Shown here: in pieces, positions 1 to 7,761 of the stretch
Numbering within the stretch: the first letter of the stretch is position 1
Layout: every line of letters starts with the position of its first letter
Assembly: GCA_047639615.1 (NCBI GenBank)
Contig: JBLIOL010000110.1
Coordinates: 1-14,936, forward strand
Direction: 5' to 3'
Length of the DNA: 14,936 nt
Origin: CAYWNK01 sp047639615
GTDB taxonomy: Bacteria; Planctomycetota; UBA1135; GCA-002686595
The notes under the pieces: model-generated
Told to the model about the DNA's origin: nothing
Databases searched by the model: none
What the model saw: only the letters and a program-made list of their open reading frames with translations
Program-made: the position numbers and the translations under genes

Positions 1-3
1 AAG

Positions 4-29
4 CTCGGCTATGCGCGACACGCTCCTAG
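4..29 (-). repeat. End of a dispersed palindromic repeat at the ispA 3' end
   Basis: These 26 bases are the exact reverse complement of 10316-10341, the left end of the palindromic element downstream of the SDR gene. The match begins at a CTAG (26-29) that contains the ispA stop codon, and runs towards the window edge, where it stops matching after position 4. The rest of this copy, if intact, lies outside the window. In both places the element starts at or within a few bases of a stop codon. Confidence 0.8.
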
Positions 30-937
30 TACGTGCGCCGCGCCAGCCAGTTGGGCAGACGTTGCAGTAATCCACCGGGACGGCATCCGGCCTCGCCAGC
101 CGCGTCGCGGGCCCGATCCACCAGGGCCGCGCACTCGGCTCGCGCCCCATCCAAGCCTAGGGCCGCCACCAGCGTCGCCTTATCGGCGGCCGCGTCCTTG
201 CCCGGAGTCTTGCCCAGCTGGGCCGCATCGCCGGTCACATCTAGCACATCGTCGCGAGCCTGGAAGAGCGCTCCCAGCACAGCCCCGTAGCGAGCCATGG
301 CGCGCACCTCCGCCTCTCCAGCCTGTGCCGCCAGGGCGCCCAGCTCCGTGGCCGCCGCGATCAAGGCCCCGGTCTTGCAGCGGTGAATCTCACGCACCCC
401 ATCCGCCGAGAGCGGACCGGCGCCTTCGCCCGTGGCCAAGAGATCCAAGGACTGGCCGCCCACCATGCCCGCCGGTCCCGCACCCGCGGCCAAGGCCACC
501 ACCATCTGCATGGCACGCGGCGCGCCACTGCGGCCGAGCACCTCAAAGGCCATAGCCTGCAGGGAATCGCCCGCTAGCACCGCCGCAGCTTCCCCATATA
601 CCTTGTGGGTGGTAGGCCGACCACGGCGCAAATCATCGTCATCCATGCACGGCAAATCGTCGTGCACCAGGCTGTAGGTATGCACGCATTCCAAGGCCAC
701 CGCCGGCGCCGCAGCCGCCGCGTCGTCGCCCCCGAGCTCGCTGCAGGCCAGCCGCACCAAGCACGGCCGCAGGCGCTTGCCACCACCGAGCAGCGCGTAG
801 CGCAGGGATTCCGCGTGCTCCGCCGGCCCCAAATCCAGATCCACGAGCGCCTGCTCCAGCAGACCCTCGGCCCACTGGCGTCCCGCCACGAGCCACTCCT
901 CCAGCTCGGCGTCAGACCCCTCGGCGCTCTGGCTCAC
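26..937 (-). CDS. ispA: Polyprenyl diphosphate synthase (farnesyl/geranylgeranyl type, IspA-like)
   Basis: This cytosolic trans-isoprenyl diphosphate synthase condenses IPP with allylic diphosphates to make FPP or GGPP for quinones, lipid carriers and other isoprenoids. The 303-residue length is normal for the family. The first aspartate-rich motif is DDLPCMDDDD at residues 93-102, followed by LRRGRPT; GQSLDL is at 161-166, KTG at 188-190, and the second aspartate-rich motif DDVLD at 229-233. The context around the first motif (TYSLVHDDLP) resembles E. coli IspA, so FPP synthase is the first guess; GGPP cannot be excluded. The start is GTG at 935-937 and overlaps the xseB stop by 4 bp, so translation is probably coupled. 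The xseB-ispA order is a classic arrangement, usually with dxs next; what follows here is a repeat at the window edge. The stop TAG lies inside the CTAG edge of that repeat. Confidence 0.95.
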   Translation of the reverse strand: MSQSAEGSDAELEEWLVAGRQWAEGLLEQALVDLDLGPAEHAESLRYALLGGGKRLRPCLVRLACSELGGDDAAAAAPAVALECVHTYSLVHDDLPCMDDDDLRRGRPTTHKVYGEAAAVLAGDSLQAMAFEVLGRSGAPRAMQMVVALAAGAGPAGMVGGQSLDLLATGEGAGPLSADGVREIHRCKTGALIAAATELGALAAQAGEAEVRAMARYGAVLGALFQARDDVLDVTGDAAQLGKTPGKDAAADKATLVAALGLDGARAECAALVDRARDAAGEAGCRPGGLLQRLPNWLARRTY

Positions 938-1188
938 TCGGGGCCCGCCACGTCCGGATCCCCATCGAAGGGGCGCAGGCTGCCATCCGCATCCGCGAAG
1001 AGCTCCTCCACCTGCTTGCGATAGCCATTTAGCTGAGTACGGCAGCCCTTGAGCAAGGCCACGCCCTCCTTGTAGCTGTCCAAGGAAGCCTCCAGCCCCA
1101 GCCCACCCTGTTCCAAATCGGCCACCAACTTCTCCAATCGAGCCAGTCGTTCGTCGAAGCCCAGCTCCTGCTCCTTATCAGCACTCAT
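934..1188 (-). CDS. xseB: Exodeoxyribonuclease VII small subunit
   Basis: This is the small subunit of exonuclease VII, which with XseA degrades single-stranded DNA to oligonucleotides in repair and recombination. The 84-residue product fits the family (about 60-90 residues). It has the expected pattern: FDERLARLEKLVADLEQG near the N-terminus, then GLEASLDSYKEGVALLKGC and a charged amphipathic helix ending in a acidic tail. The start is ATG at 1186-1188. The frame stays open to a further in-frame start codon at 1227, but those 13 extra residues do not look like the family. No xseA is seen next to it; the neighbouring upstream gene is divergent, so XseA must be encoded elsewhere. It overlaps ispA by 4 bp and the two are likely one transcript. 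Confidence 0.9.
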   Translation of the reverse strand: MSADKEQELGFDERLARLEKLVADLEQGGLGLEASLDSYKEGVALLKGCRTQLNGYRKQVEELFADADGSLRPFDGDPDVAGPE

Positions 1189-1265
1189 GCCCCAGATTCT
1201 ATCCGCGGCACGCTCCCGGTCCAGCAAGGCCGCTTCCGATCCTTCCCTGGGGTACTCTTTGCCCC

Positions 1266-2267
1266 ATGGCTCCCGCCCCCTCCGACCACAGCCCCTTCGA
1301 AGTCCAGCTGGAAGCCTGGCCCTGCGCCGTCTGCTCGGCCGACGATACGCGCTCCTATCGCCCCGGCATGTATGCCATCGGGCCGGTGCGCTTCGACCTC
1401 ATGCGCTGCCGCCAGTGCGGCCTGGTCTACACCAATCCGCGCCCGGACGGCCCCACCCTGGGCCGCATGTACGACGACCCGGACTACTATACCCACGGCT
1501 ATAACCTGGGCGTCGAGTCGGTCAACTACTTCGAGCGCAAGGACGATCTGCTGGCCCAGTACGACGGCGAGGTCGCTGCCCTCGAGCGCGAGACCGGCCT
1601 CGACCCGAAGAACGCCCCCTCGATCCTCGAGCTAGGCTCCGCCGGCGGCTTCTTCCTAGAAGCCGCACGCCGCCGCGGCTGGAAAGTCCAGGGCGTCGAG
1701 CTCTCGCCTCCGGCCGCGCGCTACTCCATTGAGGAGCTCGGCCTGCCGGTCTTCGAGGGCCTGCTCGAATCAGCGCCCTTCGAGCCCGGTAGCTTCGACG
1801 TCTGTATCGCCGACAACGTGCTCGAGCACACGACTTCGCCGTCGGAAGTGCTCTCCGATCTCTACAAGCTGCTACGTCCCGGCGGGCACCTTCTGATCAT
1901 CGTGCCCAGCTACGTGAACTCAGGCTTCTTCCGCGCCTTTTTGACCGCCGGCAAGCTGCTGCCGCGGCGCATCCTCGGCAAGGAACTCCTGCGCCTGCTC
2001 AAGATGGACGAGGACCACGACGGTGGCTACCCCTACCACATCCTCGAGTTCCATCGCCCGACCCTGCAACGCCTGGTCAGCGCCGCGGACTTCGAAACGG
2101 TCTCCATGCAGGGCTCCGTGCCCTACCCGGCGCACCTCTTCAAAGCCGAGCGCCCGACCCTCGTACAACGCGGCTTACGCATGCTTTTCCGAGTGGCTAA
2201 CACCCTGATGGGACTGCGTCTGGCTCCGCCCGCGCGCCTGCGAGCCTTGGTACGCCGTCCGAGCTAG
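1266..2267 (+). CDS. Class I SAM-dependent methyltransferase with N-terminal zinc-binding motif
   Basis: This is a 333-residue cytosolic SAM-dependent methyltransferase of the Methyltransf_23/11 type; the substrate is unknown. Residues 20-51 hold two CxxC pairs (C20/C23 and C48/C51), the small zinc-binding head often fused to methyltransferases that act on sugars or polyketide-like substrates. After a linker with DPDYY comes the Rossmann core: motif I LELGSAGGFF at 121-130, acidic E145 at the end of strand 2 (GVELS), FDVCIADNVLEH at 177-188 and LRPGGHLLIIVPS at 203-215. The C-terminal 110 residues are basic and Arg-rich. The start codon sits 77 bp from the divergent xseB start. The neighbours (lipoproteins, GT-C proteins) hint at surface glycan modification, but this is inference from position only. 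Confidence 0.88.
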   Translation: MAPAPSDHSPFEVQLEAWPCAVCSADDTRSYRPGMYAIGPVRFDLMRCRQCGLVYTNPRPDGPTLGRMYDDPDYYTHGYNLGVESVNYFERKDDLLAQYDGEVAALERETGLDPKNAPSILELGSAGGFFLEAARRRGWKVQGVELSPPAARYSIEELGLPVFEGLLESAPFEPGSFDVCIADNVLEHTTSPSEVLSDLYKLLRPGGHLLIIVPSYVNSGFFRAFLTAGKLLPRRILGKELLRLLKMDEDHDGGYPYHILEFHRPTLQRLVSAADFETVSMQGSVPYPAHLFKAERPTLVQRGLRMLFRVANTLMGLRLAPPARLRALVRRPS

Positions 2268-2279
2268 TGAACTTCGGGT

Positions 2280-2296
2280 CCAGCACACTAAGCTGG
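2280..2296 (+). other. Small hairpin just before the first lipoprotein gene
   Basis: CCAGC and GCTGG pair around a 7-nt loop in the 33-nt gap between the methyltransferase stop and the lipoprotein start. The right arm runs into GGGG directly before ATG 2301, so it could affect ribosome access. It has only five base pairs and no T run, so it may be chance. Confidence 0.25.
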
Positions 2297-2300
2297 GGCC

Positions 2301-2864
2301 ATGCTTCTACGACTTGCCCTCGCCCTCTGCCTAGCGCTCGCCGCCTGCGCCGCTCCGGGCCCCCCGGCCCAGCTCCCCGGCGCCGAAAACCGCCTGCAAG
2401 CGGACCACCTCCCGACGCCCTTCTCCGCGGCCGAGATCCGCGCCGGGATTCCCGCCGGACTAGTGCTCACCTTTAGCATCGGGGCAGGGGGAAGGGACCA
2501 ATTGCTGCAGTCCACGCATTTCTTCGATCCCACCGAAGAGGGCGTTTCCCTGGTGACGAAAACCCGCGACAATGTCGGTTATGACCGCGAGCGTCCGACC
2601 AACTCAAGCTCCACCTGGACGGACCTGCAAGCCCACGCATCCTTCCCGGCGGCCAACACCGTGCTCACCATCGAGCGCCACCGCATCCCCCTGGGCTCGC
2701 CCGAGTGCCTGCTCTACACGGTCACCGGCGAGGAGCGCGGCAAGCCCAAGATCACGCGCTTCTGGTTCGATCCCCAGCGCCCCGGCCCGCCCGTGGAGAT
2801 GACCATCACCCTGGGCGATCAACTGCGCTACCGCATGCTGCTAGTGAACGAAAGCGGCCGCTAG
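2301..2864 (+). CDS. Small lipoprotein of unknown function, paralogue 1
   Basis: I do not recognise this family. The 187-residue product begins with a short Leu/Ala-rich signal peptide and a good lipobox (LAAC, Cys16), so it is probably a lipid-anchored envelope protein. The mature part has no membrane segment. It is clearly paralogous to the next gene: both share ENRLQ, then LPTPFSA(A/E)(E/Q)IR, then VLTF, NSSSTW, LQ(A/S)HASFP, PLGSPECLLYTVT, RFWFDP(Q/E)RPGPP and a terminal RMLLV(N/D)ESGR. The conserved block suggests a compact beta-rich domain. The spacing to the paralogue is 6 bp and to the upstream methyltransferase 33 bp, so all three may be co-transcribed. Function cannot be inferred; the pair most likely arose by tandem duplication. 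Confidence 0.8.
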   Translation: MLLRLALALCLALAACAAPGPPAQLPGAENRLQADHLPTPFSAAEIRAGIPAGLVLTFSIGAGGRDQLLQSTHFFDPTEEGVSLVTKTRDNVGYDRERPTNSSSTWTDLQAHASFPAANTVLTIERHRIPLGSPECLLYTVTGEERGKPKITRFWFDPQRPGPPVEMTITLGDQLRYRMLLVNESGR

Positions 2865-2870
2865 GAGCAC

Positions 2871-3467
2871 ATGACTCGCCCCCAGCGCCCTCACCGGCCC
2901 CAGCGTCACTTCGCCCTCGTTGCTCTGACCTTCAGTCTGGCTTTGCCCAGCTGCTCGAGCGGCAAGAGCATCCCTCTACCGGCGCCCGAAAACCGACTGC
3001 AGTCGGAGCACCTGCCCACGCCCTTCTCCGCCGAGCAGATTCGCCTGGGAAGCCCGGCGGATTGCGTGCTCACCTTTCGCATGGAGGCTATCGGTAAGGC
3101 CGACAGCAGCATGCGCATGCGCTTCTACGAGCCGACCGAGCAAAGCACACGCTTCGAGATCAGCATGCTCGACCTCGAAGGCAAGCTCATCGGCGAGCCC
3201 AGAAATTCCAGTTCCACATGGGCCGGCCTGCAGTCGCACGCGTCCTTCCCCAGCGCGCGCACCGAGCTTACCCGCGAACGCCACAGCTTCCCCCTAGGCT
3301 CACCCGAGTGCCTGCTCTACACGGTCACCCTGGAGCAGGATGGCTGGCACAAGGTCTCGCGCTTCTGGTTCGACCCCGAGCGTCCCGGCCCGCCCATCGA
3401 GATGACGGAGATCGTCAACGGCGTGTTCTCCTCACGCATGCTGCTGGTGGACGAGAGCGGACGTTAG
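2871..3467 (+). CDS. Small lipoprotein of unknown function, paralogue 2
   Basis: This 198-residue protein is the tandem paralogue of the gene before it. The N-terminus is longer and basic (several Arg and His), then a hydrophobic stretch and Cys28 in LPSC. Pro at the -2 position makes the lipobox less typical, so lipidation is likely but less sure than for paralogue 1. It keeps the shared landmarks (ENRLQ, LPTPFSAEQIR, NSSSTWAGLQSHASFP, PLGSPECLLYTV, FWFDPERPGPP, RMLLVDESGR). The two diverge most between the IR motif and NSSSTW, which may be the part that differs in binding. The stop codon TAG overlaps the stop codon TAA of the convergent gene (shared TTAG at 3464-3467), so the two transcripts must overlap at their 3' ends. 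Confidence 0.8.
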   Translation: MTRPQRPHRPQRHFALVALTFSLALPSCSSGKSIPLPAPENRLQSEHLPTPFSAEQIRLGSPADCVLTFRMEAIGKADSSMRMRFYEPTEQSTRFEISMLDLEGKLIGEPRNSSSTWAGLQSHASFPSARTELTRERHSFPLGSPECLLYTVTLEQDGWHKVSRFWFDPERPGPPIEMTEIVNGVFSSRMLLVDESGR

Positions 3468-5515
3468 TCCGCGGAACGGTTCGCTTCGAAGGCAGCCTTC
3501 GCCGCCGCAAGATCGGCCGCGGGCACAATGCGATCCGCGGCCGCAGTCCAACGGGACTGCGCGCTCGCGCTGGCCAGGCCCTGGCCTAGGCCCACATAGA
3601 AAGGCCGCCCGAGCACCTTGCCGAGATTCGTGGCTTGCTTCACCACCAGCTCCACTTCCGATTGGATCTCGCGCTCGAGCAACTGACCACACAGCCGCCC
3701 GAAGCCGCTCGCAAAATGCACCTGGTTGGGACCCGCCAAGTGCGAGAGCAGGCCGCGGTTGCGGGCCAAAAGGAACTGCGTGCGAAAGGTCGGCAAGGGG
3801 AAGTCCTGCAACACCGCCAAGCCCTCCACCACCTTGTGTGCCAAGGGATGACCCGCCTGCATGAGCACCTGCACATGACTGGCGAGAGCTTCGAAGCTCT
3901 GCTTGCTCGACTGCGCCAGGGTCCGCAAACCCTCGCCCGCGCCAAGAGCCAACTGCGCGTGCATATCCTGGGGATAGCCCTCTAGCAGAGCTTCCAGATC
4001 CAAGGGCGTGCCCGCCAGCCAAGTCAGAAGCTTCTTCTGGCTCGAACGCTGCTGGCCAGTGACCAATTGCAGCTGGGCCTCGTGAAAGCCCATGCCCCGA
4101 TACAGCTGGCGCCGGTAGAACTCCGGGAAGCTGTCCGCGTATTGCACGCGCGTGGGCTTGTCCAAGTTGTTGCTCGCACCAACCAAACCGCGCGCAGCCT
4201 GCACAAAGTTGTAGCCCGAGTAGCGCAGGCCCAAGCCCGGCTCAGCCGGAGTGGGATCCAAGTAGCGCAGGTTCCAGAGTCCTGTTGAACCCGCCAAGCC
4301 GGCCACCAAGAGCGTCAGTCGCGCAGTCCGAGTGACGCGCGCGCGACCCACCAAAGCTGCCAGCAGCAAGATCCCGGTCAAGAACACCGGCAGGAAGTAA
4401 CGAAAACCAGCCACGCCAAGGGGCGCTGGCCAACGGTCGATGCGTAGATCGGAGAGGCCAAAGGCCAAGGTCGCCAGCGGCGCGAGGAAGACGATCGGCA
4501 CCAACTCCAAGCGCCGCGCTGCCTGCTCCTGACCCGCCTCGCTACGCTCCCACGAACACACGCCGCGCAGGCCTTCCCAGACACCGAGCAAGGCCTTCGG
4601 CAAGGCCACCAACCAGGCCACGGCCAAGCATGCTAGGAGCAACATGCTCGGCACGCGCCAGTCCAAACTGCCCCACGCTCCGTGGAAGCCAGCCTCGAAC
4701 ATATCCTCGCTCACAAAACTCTGCATACGCTCCCAAACGCGTCCCAGAGCCCAATTACCGTCGCCGCCAAACTTAGCCTCGAGGAAACCGCCACCGCGCC
4801 CGCCCGTGGAGAAATTGAGCAGCACCAAGGGCGCCAAGCCCACCACAAAGGGCGCCAACCAATAGCGCAGATCGCGCATGGCTCCCCGCCAACCGCGCGC
4901 GCCCAGGTGGCACAAGGCCGCCAGGCCCACAGGAATAATCGCGCCCAAGAACACGAACAGAGCCAAGCCCGAGGTAAAGCCGCCGGCGATCAACCAGCGC
5001 CTGCGCGATTCCGCCGACGCGCGCTGCAAGCCATAGTGCGCATAGAGCGCGAGGCTCACGAAGAACAGGTTCTCGAAGTGGTTGCCCGAGGCAAACACCG
5101 AGTACTTCGTCGCCAGCTCCGTCGGGCCCACCGCAAAGAGCAAGGCCGCCACCAGCGCCGAGCGCTCGCCCCACAGCTTCTTGGCGATCGCCCAGACCAA
5201 CACCAAGGCGCCCAAGCCCAAGCAAGCCGGCACCAACTTCAAGGCCAGGTAGTTCTCACCGAACAGCCAATACGAGATGCGCGCCAGATAACCCGTCAGC
5301 AGCATCCCCGCAGCATTGTCGTAGTACAGCCGCAAGGGGAAATCCCCCCCGAGCGCCAGCCCCTTGGGCAGGGTGCCCATGGGATACAGCTCGTAGTTAG
5401 CCATGGCCACCTGATCGAAAGCCGTGATCAAAATCAGCGCCCGCAGGCCCACATACACCAGCACAGCTAGGGCGAGGCCCCGGGGGAATCGTCGACGCTG
5501 GGCTAGGGGCTCCAT
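3464..5515 (-). CDS. GT-C-like polytopic membrane protein with unusual soluble C-terminal region
   Basis: This 683-residue protein looks like a GT-C fold (PMT/ArnT-like, glycosyltransferase family 39-type) integral membrane enzyme, which would transfer sugars from a polyprenyl-phosphate donor outside the cytoplasmic membrane. The N-terminal hydrophobic segment (about residues 11-32) is followed by a loop with an acidic residue (YDNAAG, D66) and by further hydrophobic stretches up to about residue 412; LWGERSALVAALLFAVGPTE and KYSVFASGNHFENLFF have the usual GT-C look. The first loop motif is not textbook, so the enzymatic assignment is moderate. Residues about 430-683 are predicted soluble and contain four short G-x-G motifs (RGMG near 473, LGAGEG near 524, SGFG near 603, GLGQG near 642). 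I do not recognise this region. The gene stands alone, convergent with the lipoproteins and divergent from the next GT-C gene. Confidence 0.68.
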   Translation of the reverse strand: MEPLAQRRRFPRGLALAVLVYVGLRALILITAFDQVAMANYELYPMGTLPKGLALGGDFPLRLYYDNAAGMLLTGYLARISYWLFGENYLALKLVPACLGLGALVLVWAIAKKLWGERSALVAALLFAVGPTELATKYSVFASGNHFENLFFVSLALYAHYGLQRASAESRRRWLIAGGFTSGLALFVFLGAIIPVGLAALCHLGARGWRGAMRDLRYWLAPFVVGLAPLVLLNFSTGGRGGGFLEAKFGGDGNWALGRVWERMQSFVSEDMFEAGFHGAWGSLDWRVPSMLLLACLAVAWLVALPKALLGVWEGLRGVCSWERSEAGQEQAARRLELVPIVFLAPLATLAFGLSDLRIDRWPAPLGVAGFRYFLPVFLTGILLLAALVGRARVTRTARLTLLVAGLAGSTGLWNLRYLDPTPAEPGLGLRYSGYNFVQAARGLVGASNNLDKPTRVQYADSFPEFYRRQLYRGMGFHEAQLQLVTGQQRSSQKKLLTWLAGTPLDLEALLEGYPQDMHAQLALGAGEGLRTLAQSSKQSFEALASHVQVLMQAGHPLAHKVVEGLAVLQDFPLPTFRTQFLLARNRGLLSHLAGPNQVHFASGFGRLCGQLLEREIQSEVELVVKQATNLGKVLGRPFYVGLGQGLASASAQSRWTAAADRIVPAADLAAAKAAFEANRSAD

Positions 5516-5615
5516 GGGTTCCCAAGCCTATCCCACAGGCCCCGGGCATGCGCACGCCCGCAATCCACGAGGCCCATAATCAGAACCCTGCGCTTGCGCG
5601 GCCAGTCTGCATAGG

Positions 5616-7310
5616 ATGTGCCCCATGGCAAACGCCCAGCCCTCACTAGCTCCGCGCCCCGCGCCGCTCTTCCCGGGCCTCTGCCTATTGCTCGCCATCG
5701 CCTACCTGGCCTGGGCCCCGCGCTTGGATAGTGCCGGCTTCTCCTACGACGACCTGGAGATGCTGCAGTCCCCCGTCGTCGACGGCAGCCAACCCTGGAC
5801 CGCCGCCTTCACCCAGGACGCCTGGCATCACCGCGGGGACGCGGGCCATTGGCGCCCCGGTGCCGTACTGAGCCTGCGCGCAGACCTGGCCCTGCACGGA
5901 CCTATCCCGGGCCACTTCGCACGCACGAATGTGCTGCTGCACCACCTCGCACTCGCCTTGGCGGCAGCCCTTCTGCGACTGCTAACCCTGCGCGGCGGCC
6001 TGGCGCGCGGGCGCTCCAACCAATCCCTATGGCACGCGGGACTCTTGGGCCTAGCCATTTTCGCCGCGCATCCAGCCCTAGCCGATTCCGTGGCCTGGAT
6101 CTCCGGCCGCACCTCCATGGGCTGCGCCATCGGCGGCTTGCTCGGCGCAGTCGCGATCGCCAGGGAGACCCGGCGCCAGACGCCACGCATGCTGCCCATC
6201 GCCCTCGCCGCAACGATCGGCCTGGCCCTGGCCCTGCTCTTCAAGGAGGACGCGCTCACCTTCGTGCCCGCCTACATATTGCTCGCCGCGCGCGCCGGCC
6301 GGCGCGGCGCGGGCTTCGCCGCCATCGGCGCGGGCATCAGCGTGCTGCTCTGGATCGGCATGCGCTTCTATGCACTCGGCGCAGCCTTCCCCCCGAGCCA
6401 TGAAGCGGCCCTCGCTGGTCACTCCGTCATCTACCGCCTAGCCACCGGCTGCGGCGCCTTCCTCGAGCTCCTGCGCGTGGCCGTCATGCCCCTGGGCTAT
6501 CCGCCCACCTGGCGCGCCGAAGCCTTCGAGCCGCGCACGACCTGGGCCATCTTCCTGGCCTGTGCCGGAGCCCTACTCTTCCTCTCGCTGCTGAGCGCAA
6601 CGCTTCTCGCCCTATCCAAGGGCCGCAATCGGGTCGCCGCCGGTGGCGCTTGCGTAGCACTCCTTGGCCTAGTCCCCGTACTCCAGCTCGTACCCCTGGG
6701 CGAAGTCGCCGCACCGCGCTTTCTCTACTTACCCCTGATCTTCGCCGCGCCCCTCATCGGCCTCGTCCTGCAACGCACCCTACCCAAGCCAGCCTTACTA
6801 GCCATCCCGCTACTGCTAGCTTCCACCGCCCACGAGCGCGGCCACGTCTACGACAGTCGTCTCAGCTACTGGCAAGCGCGCCTGCCCTTCGAGGCCGATT
6901 CACCCCAGGTCTGGAACGCCCTCGGCAACGCCCACCTAGAAGCCGGCGACAGCCAACAAGCGCGCGAGTTCTACCTACGCTCCACCGAGATCGACCCCGA
7001 CTACAGCCGCCCCTGGGCCGGCCTGGGCATGATCGCCCTCGAAGCCGATGAGATCCTCGAAGCCGAGACCTACCTCATGCGCGCCGTCGAAGCCGCCCCG
7101 CGCAACCCCGTAGCCTGGTCCAACGCCGGCGCCCTCTGGCTCCGCGTAGAAGCCTACGCCGAAGCCGAGGCCGCCTACCGCCGCGCCACCAAATACGCCC
7201 CCGGCCGCCGCGCCAGCTGGCGCGGCCTGGTCAAAGCACTGGAAGCCCAAGGCAAAGCACAGGACGCGGACACCGCCCGCGCAAGACTCCGCGCACTCGG
7301 CCAAAAATAA
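5616..7310 (+). CDS. TMTC-like GT-C membrane protein with C-terminal TPR repeats
   Basis: This 564-residue polytopic membrane protein resembles the TMTC/DUF1736 architecture: an O-mannosyltransferase-like GT-C body followed by tetratricopeptide repeats. Residues 20-35 form the first membrane segment; FSYDD at 42-46 gives the acidic pair in the first loop; GDAGHWRPG at 74-82 and HPALADSVAWISGRTSMG at 152-169 match the conserved family patterns, as does LLFKEDALTF near residue 208. Further hydrophobic stretches run to about residue 400. Three clear TPRs occupy about 429-463, 464-497 and 498-531, with a degenerate fourth to the end. It probably glycosylates an exported protein or processes a lipid-linked sugar. 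The reported start is ATG 5616; ATG 5625 has AGGA at 5613-5616 at good spacing and may be the true start. The 100-bp gap to the divergent GT-C gene should hold both promoters. Confidence 0.82.
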   Translation: MCPMANAQPSLAPRPAPLFPGLCLLLAIAYLAWAPRLDSAGFSYDDLEMLQSPVVDGSQPWTAAFTQDAWHHRGDAGHWRPGAVLSLRADLALHGPIPGHFARTNVLLHHLALALAAALLRLLTLRGGLARGRSNQSLWHAGLLGLAIFAAHPALADSVAWISGRTSMGCAIGGLLGAVAIARETRRQTPRMLPIALAATIGLALALLFKEDALTFVPAYILLAARAGRRGAGFAAIGAGISVLLWIGMRFYALGAAFPPSHEAALAGHSVIYRLATGCGAFLELLRVAVMPLGYPPTWRAEAFEPRTTWAIFLACAGALLFLSLLSATLLALSKGRNRVAAGGACVALLGLVPVLQLVPLGEVAAPRFLYLPLIFAAPLIGLVLQRTLPKPALLAIPLLLASTAHERGHVYDSRLSYWQARLPFEADSPQVWNALGNAHLEAGDSQQAREFYLRSTEIDPDYSRPWAGLGMIALEADEILEAETYLMRAVEAAPRNPVAWSNAGALWLRVEAYAEAEAAYRRATKYAPGRRASWRGLVKALEAQGKAQDADTARARLRALGQK

Positions 7311-7344
7311 CCCCACACCCATGCGCCCGAACTCGGTCCAGCGG

Positions 7345-7752
7345 CTAGCCCCAGACGAACTCCACGGGCATGTTTACGCGGTCGCCTAGGGTGGCGTGGA
7401 CTGGGCAGCCGTGGGCTGCTTTCTCGAGCGCCTTGCGCGCGCCGGCGTCGAGCACGGCCGGGACGGTGATGACTACTGCTAGCTCGGTGATACGGCGCGG
7501 GGCGTCGGCGGACATGGTCTTTTCGACGCTCACGCTGGCACCGAGCAGGTCCCAGCCGTGGCGCTCAGCCACGATGCCCATGATGGTGAGCATGCAGGTG
7601 CCGAGGGCGGTGGCTACCAGGTCCGTAGGCGAGAAGGACTCGCCCTTGCCTTGGTTGTCCACGGGGGCATCGGTGATGAGCTCTGTGGAGCTCGGCCCGT
7701 GCACGGCGCGCGTGCGGAGACTGCCCTCGTAGGTGGACTTGATTTGAACCAT
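7345..7752 (-). CDS. OsmC family peroxiredoxin-like protein
   Basis: This 135-residue cytosolic protein belongs to the OsmC/YhfA superfamily, whose characterised members reduce organic hydroperoxides with two reactive cysteines. Both are present: C53 in TALGTCMLT and C116 in HGCPVH. The segment SFSPTDLVATALGTC is a strong family signature. The length is normal. It lies 9 bp downstream of the amidohydrolase gene on the same strand and is probably its operon partner. The family covers Ohr, OsmC and YhfA; the short length and sequence around the second cysteine look more like the YhfA/OsmC-like group, so I give no gene symbol. The stop is 34 bp from the convergent TPR protein stop. Confidence 0.9.
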   Translation of the reverse strand: MVQIKSTYEGSLRTRAVHGPSSTELITDAPVDNQGKGESFSPTDLVATALGTCMLTIMGIVAERHGWDLLGASVSVEKTMSADAPRRITELAVVITVPAVLDAGARKALEKAAHGCPVHATLGDRVNMPVEFVWG

Positions 7753-7761
7753 GCTCGGAGC

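Noticed and set aside
4682..5470. 262-residue plus-strand open frame
   Set aside because: It is antisense to the GT-C-like membrane protein; the Arg/Gln/His-rich, repeat-poor sequence matches no family pattern.
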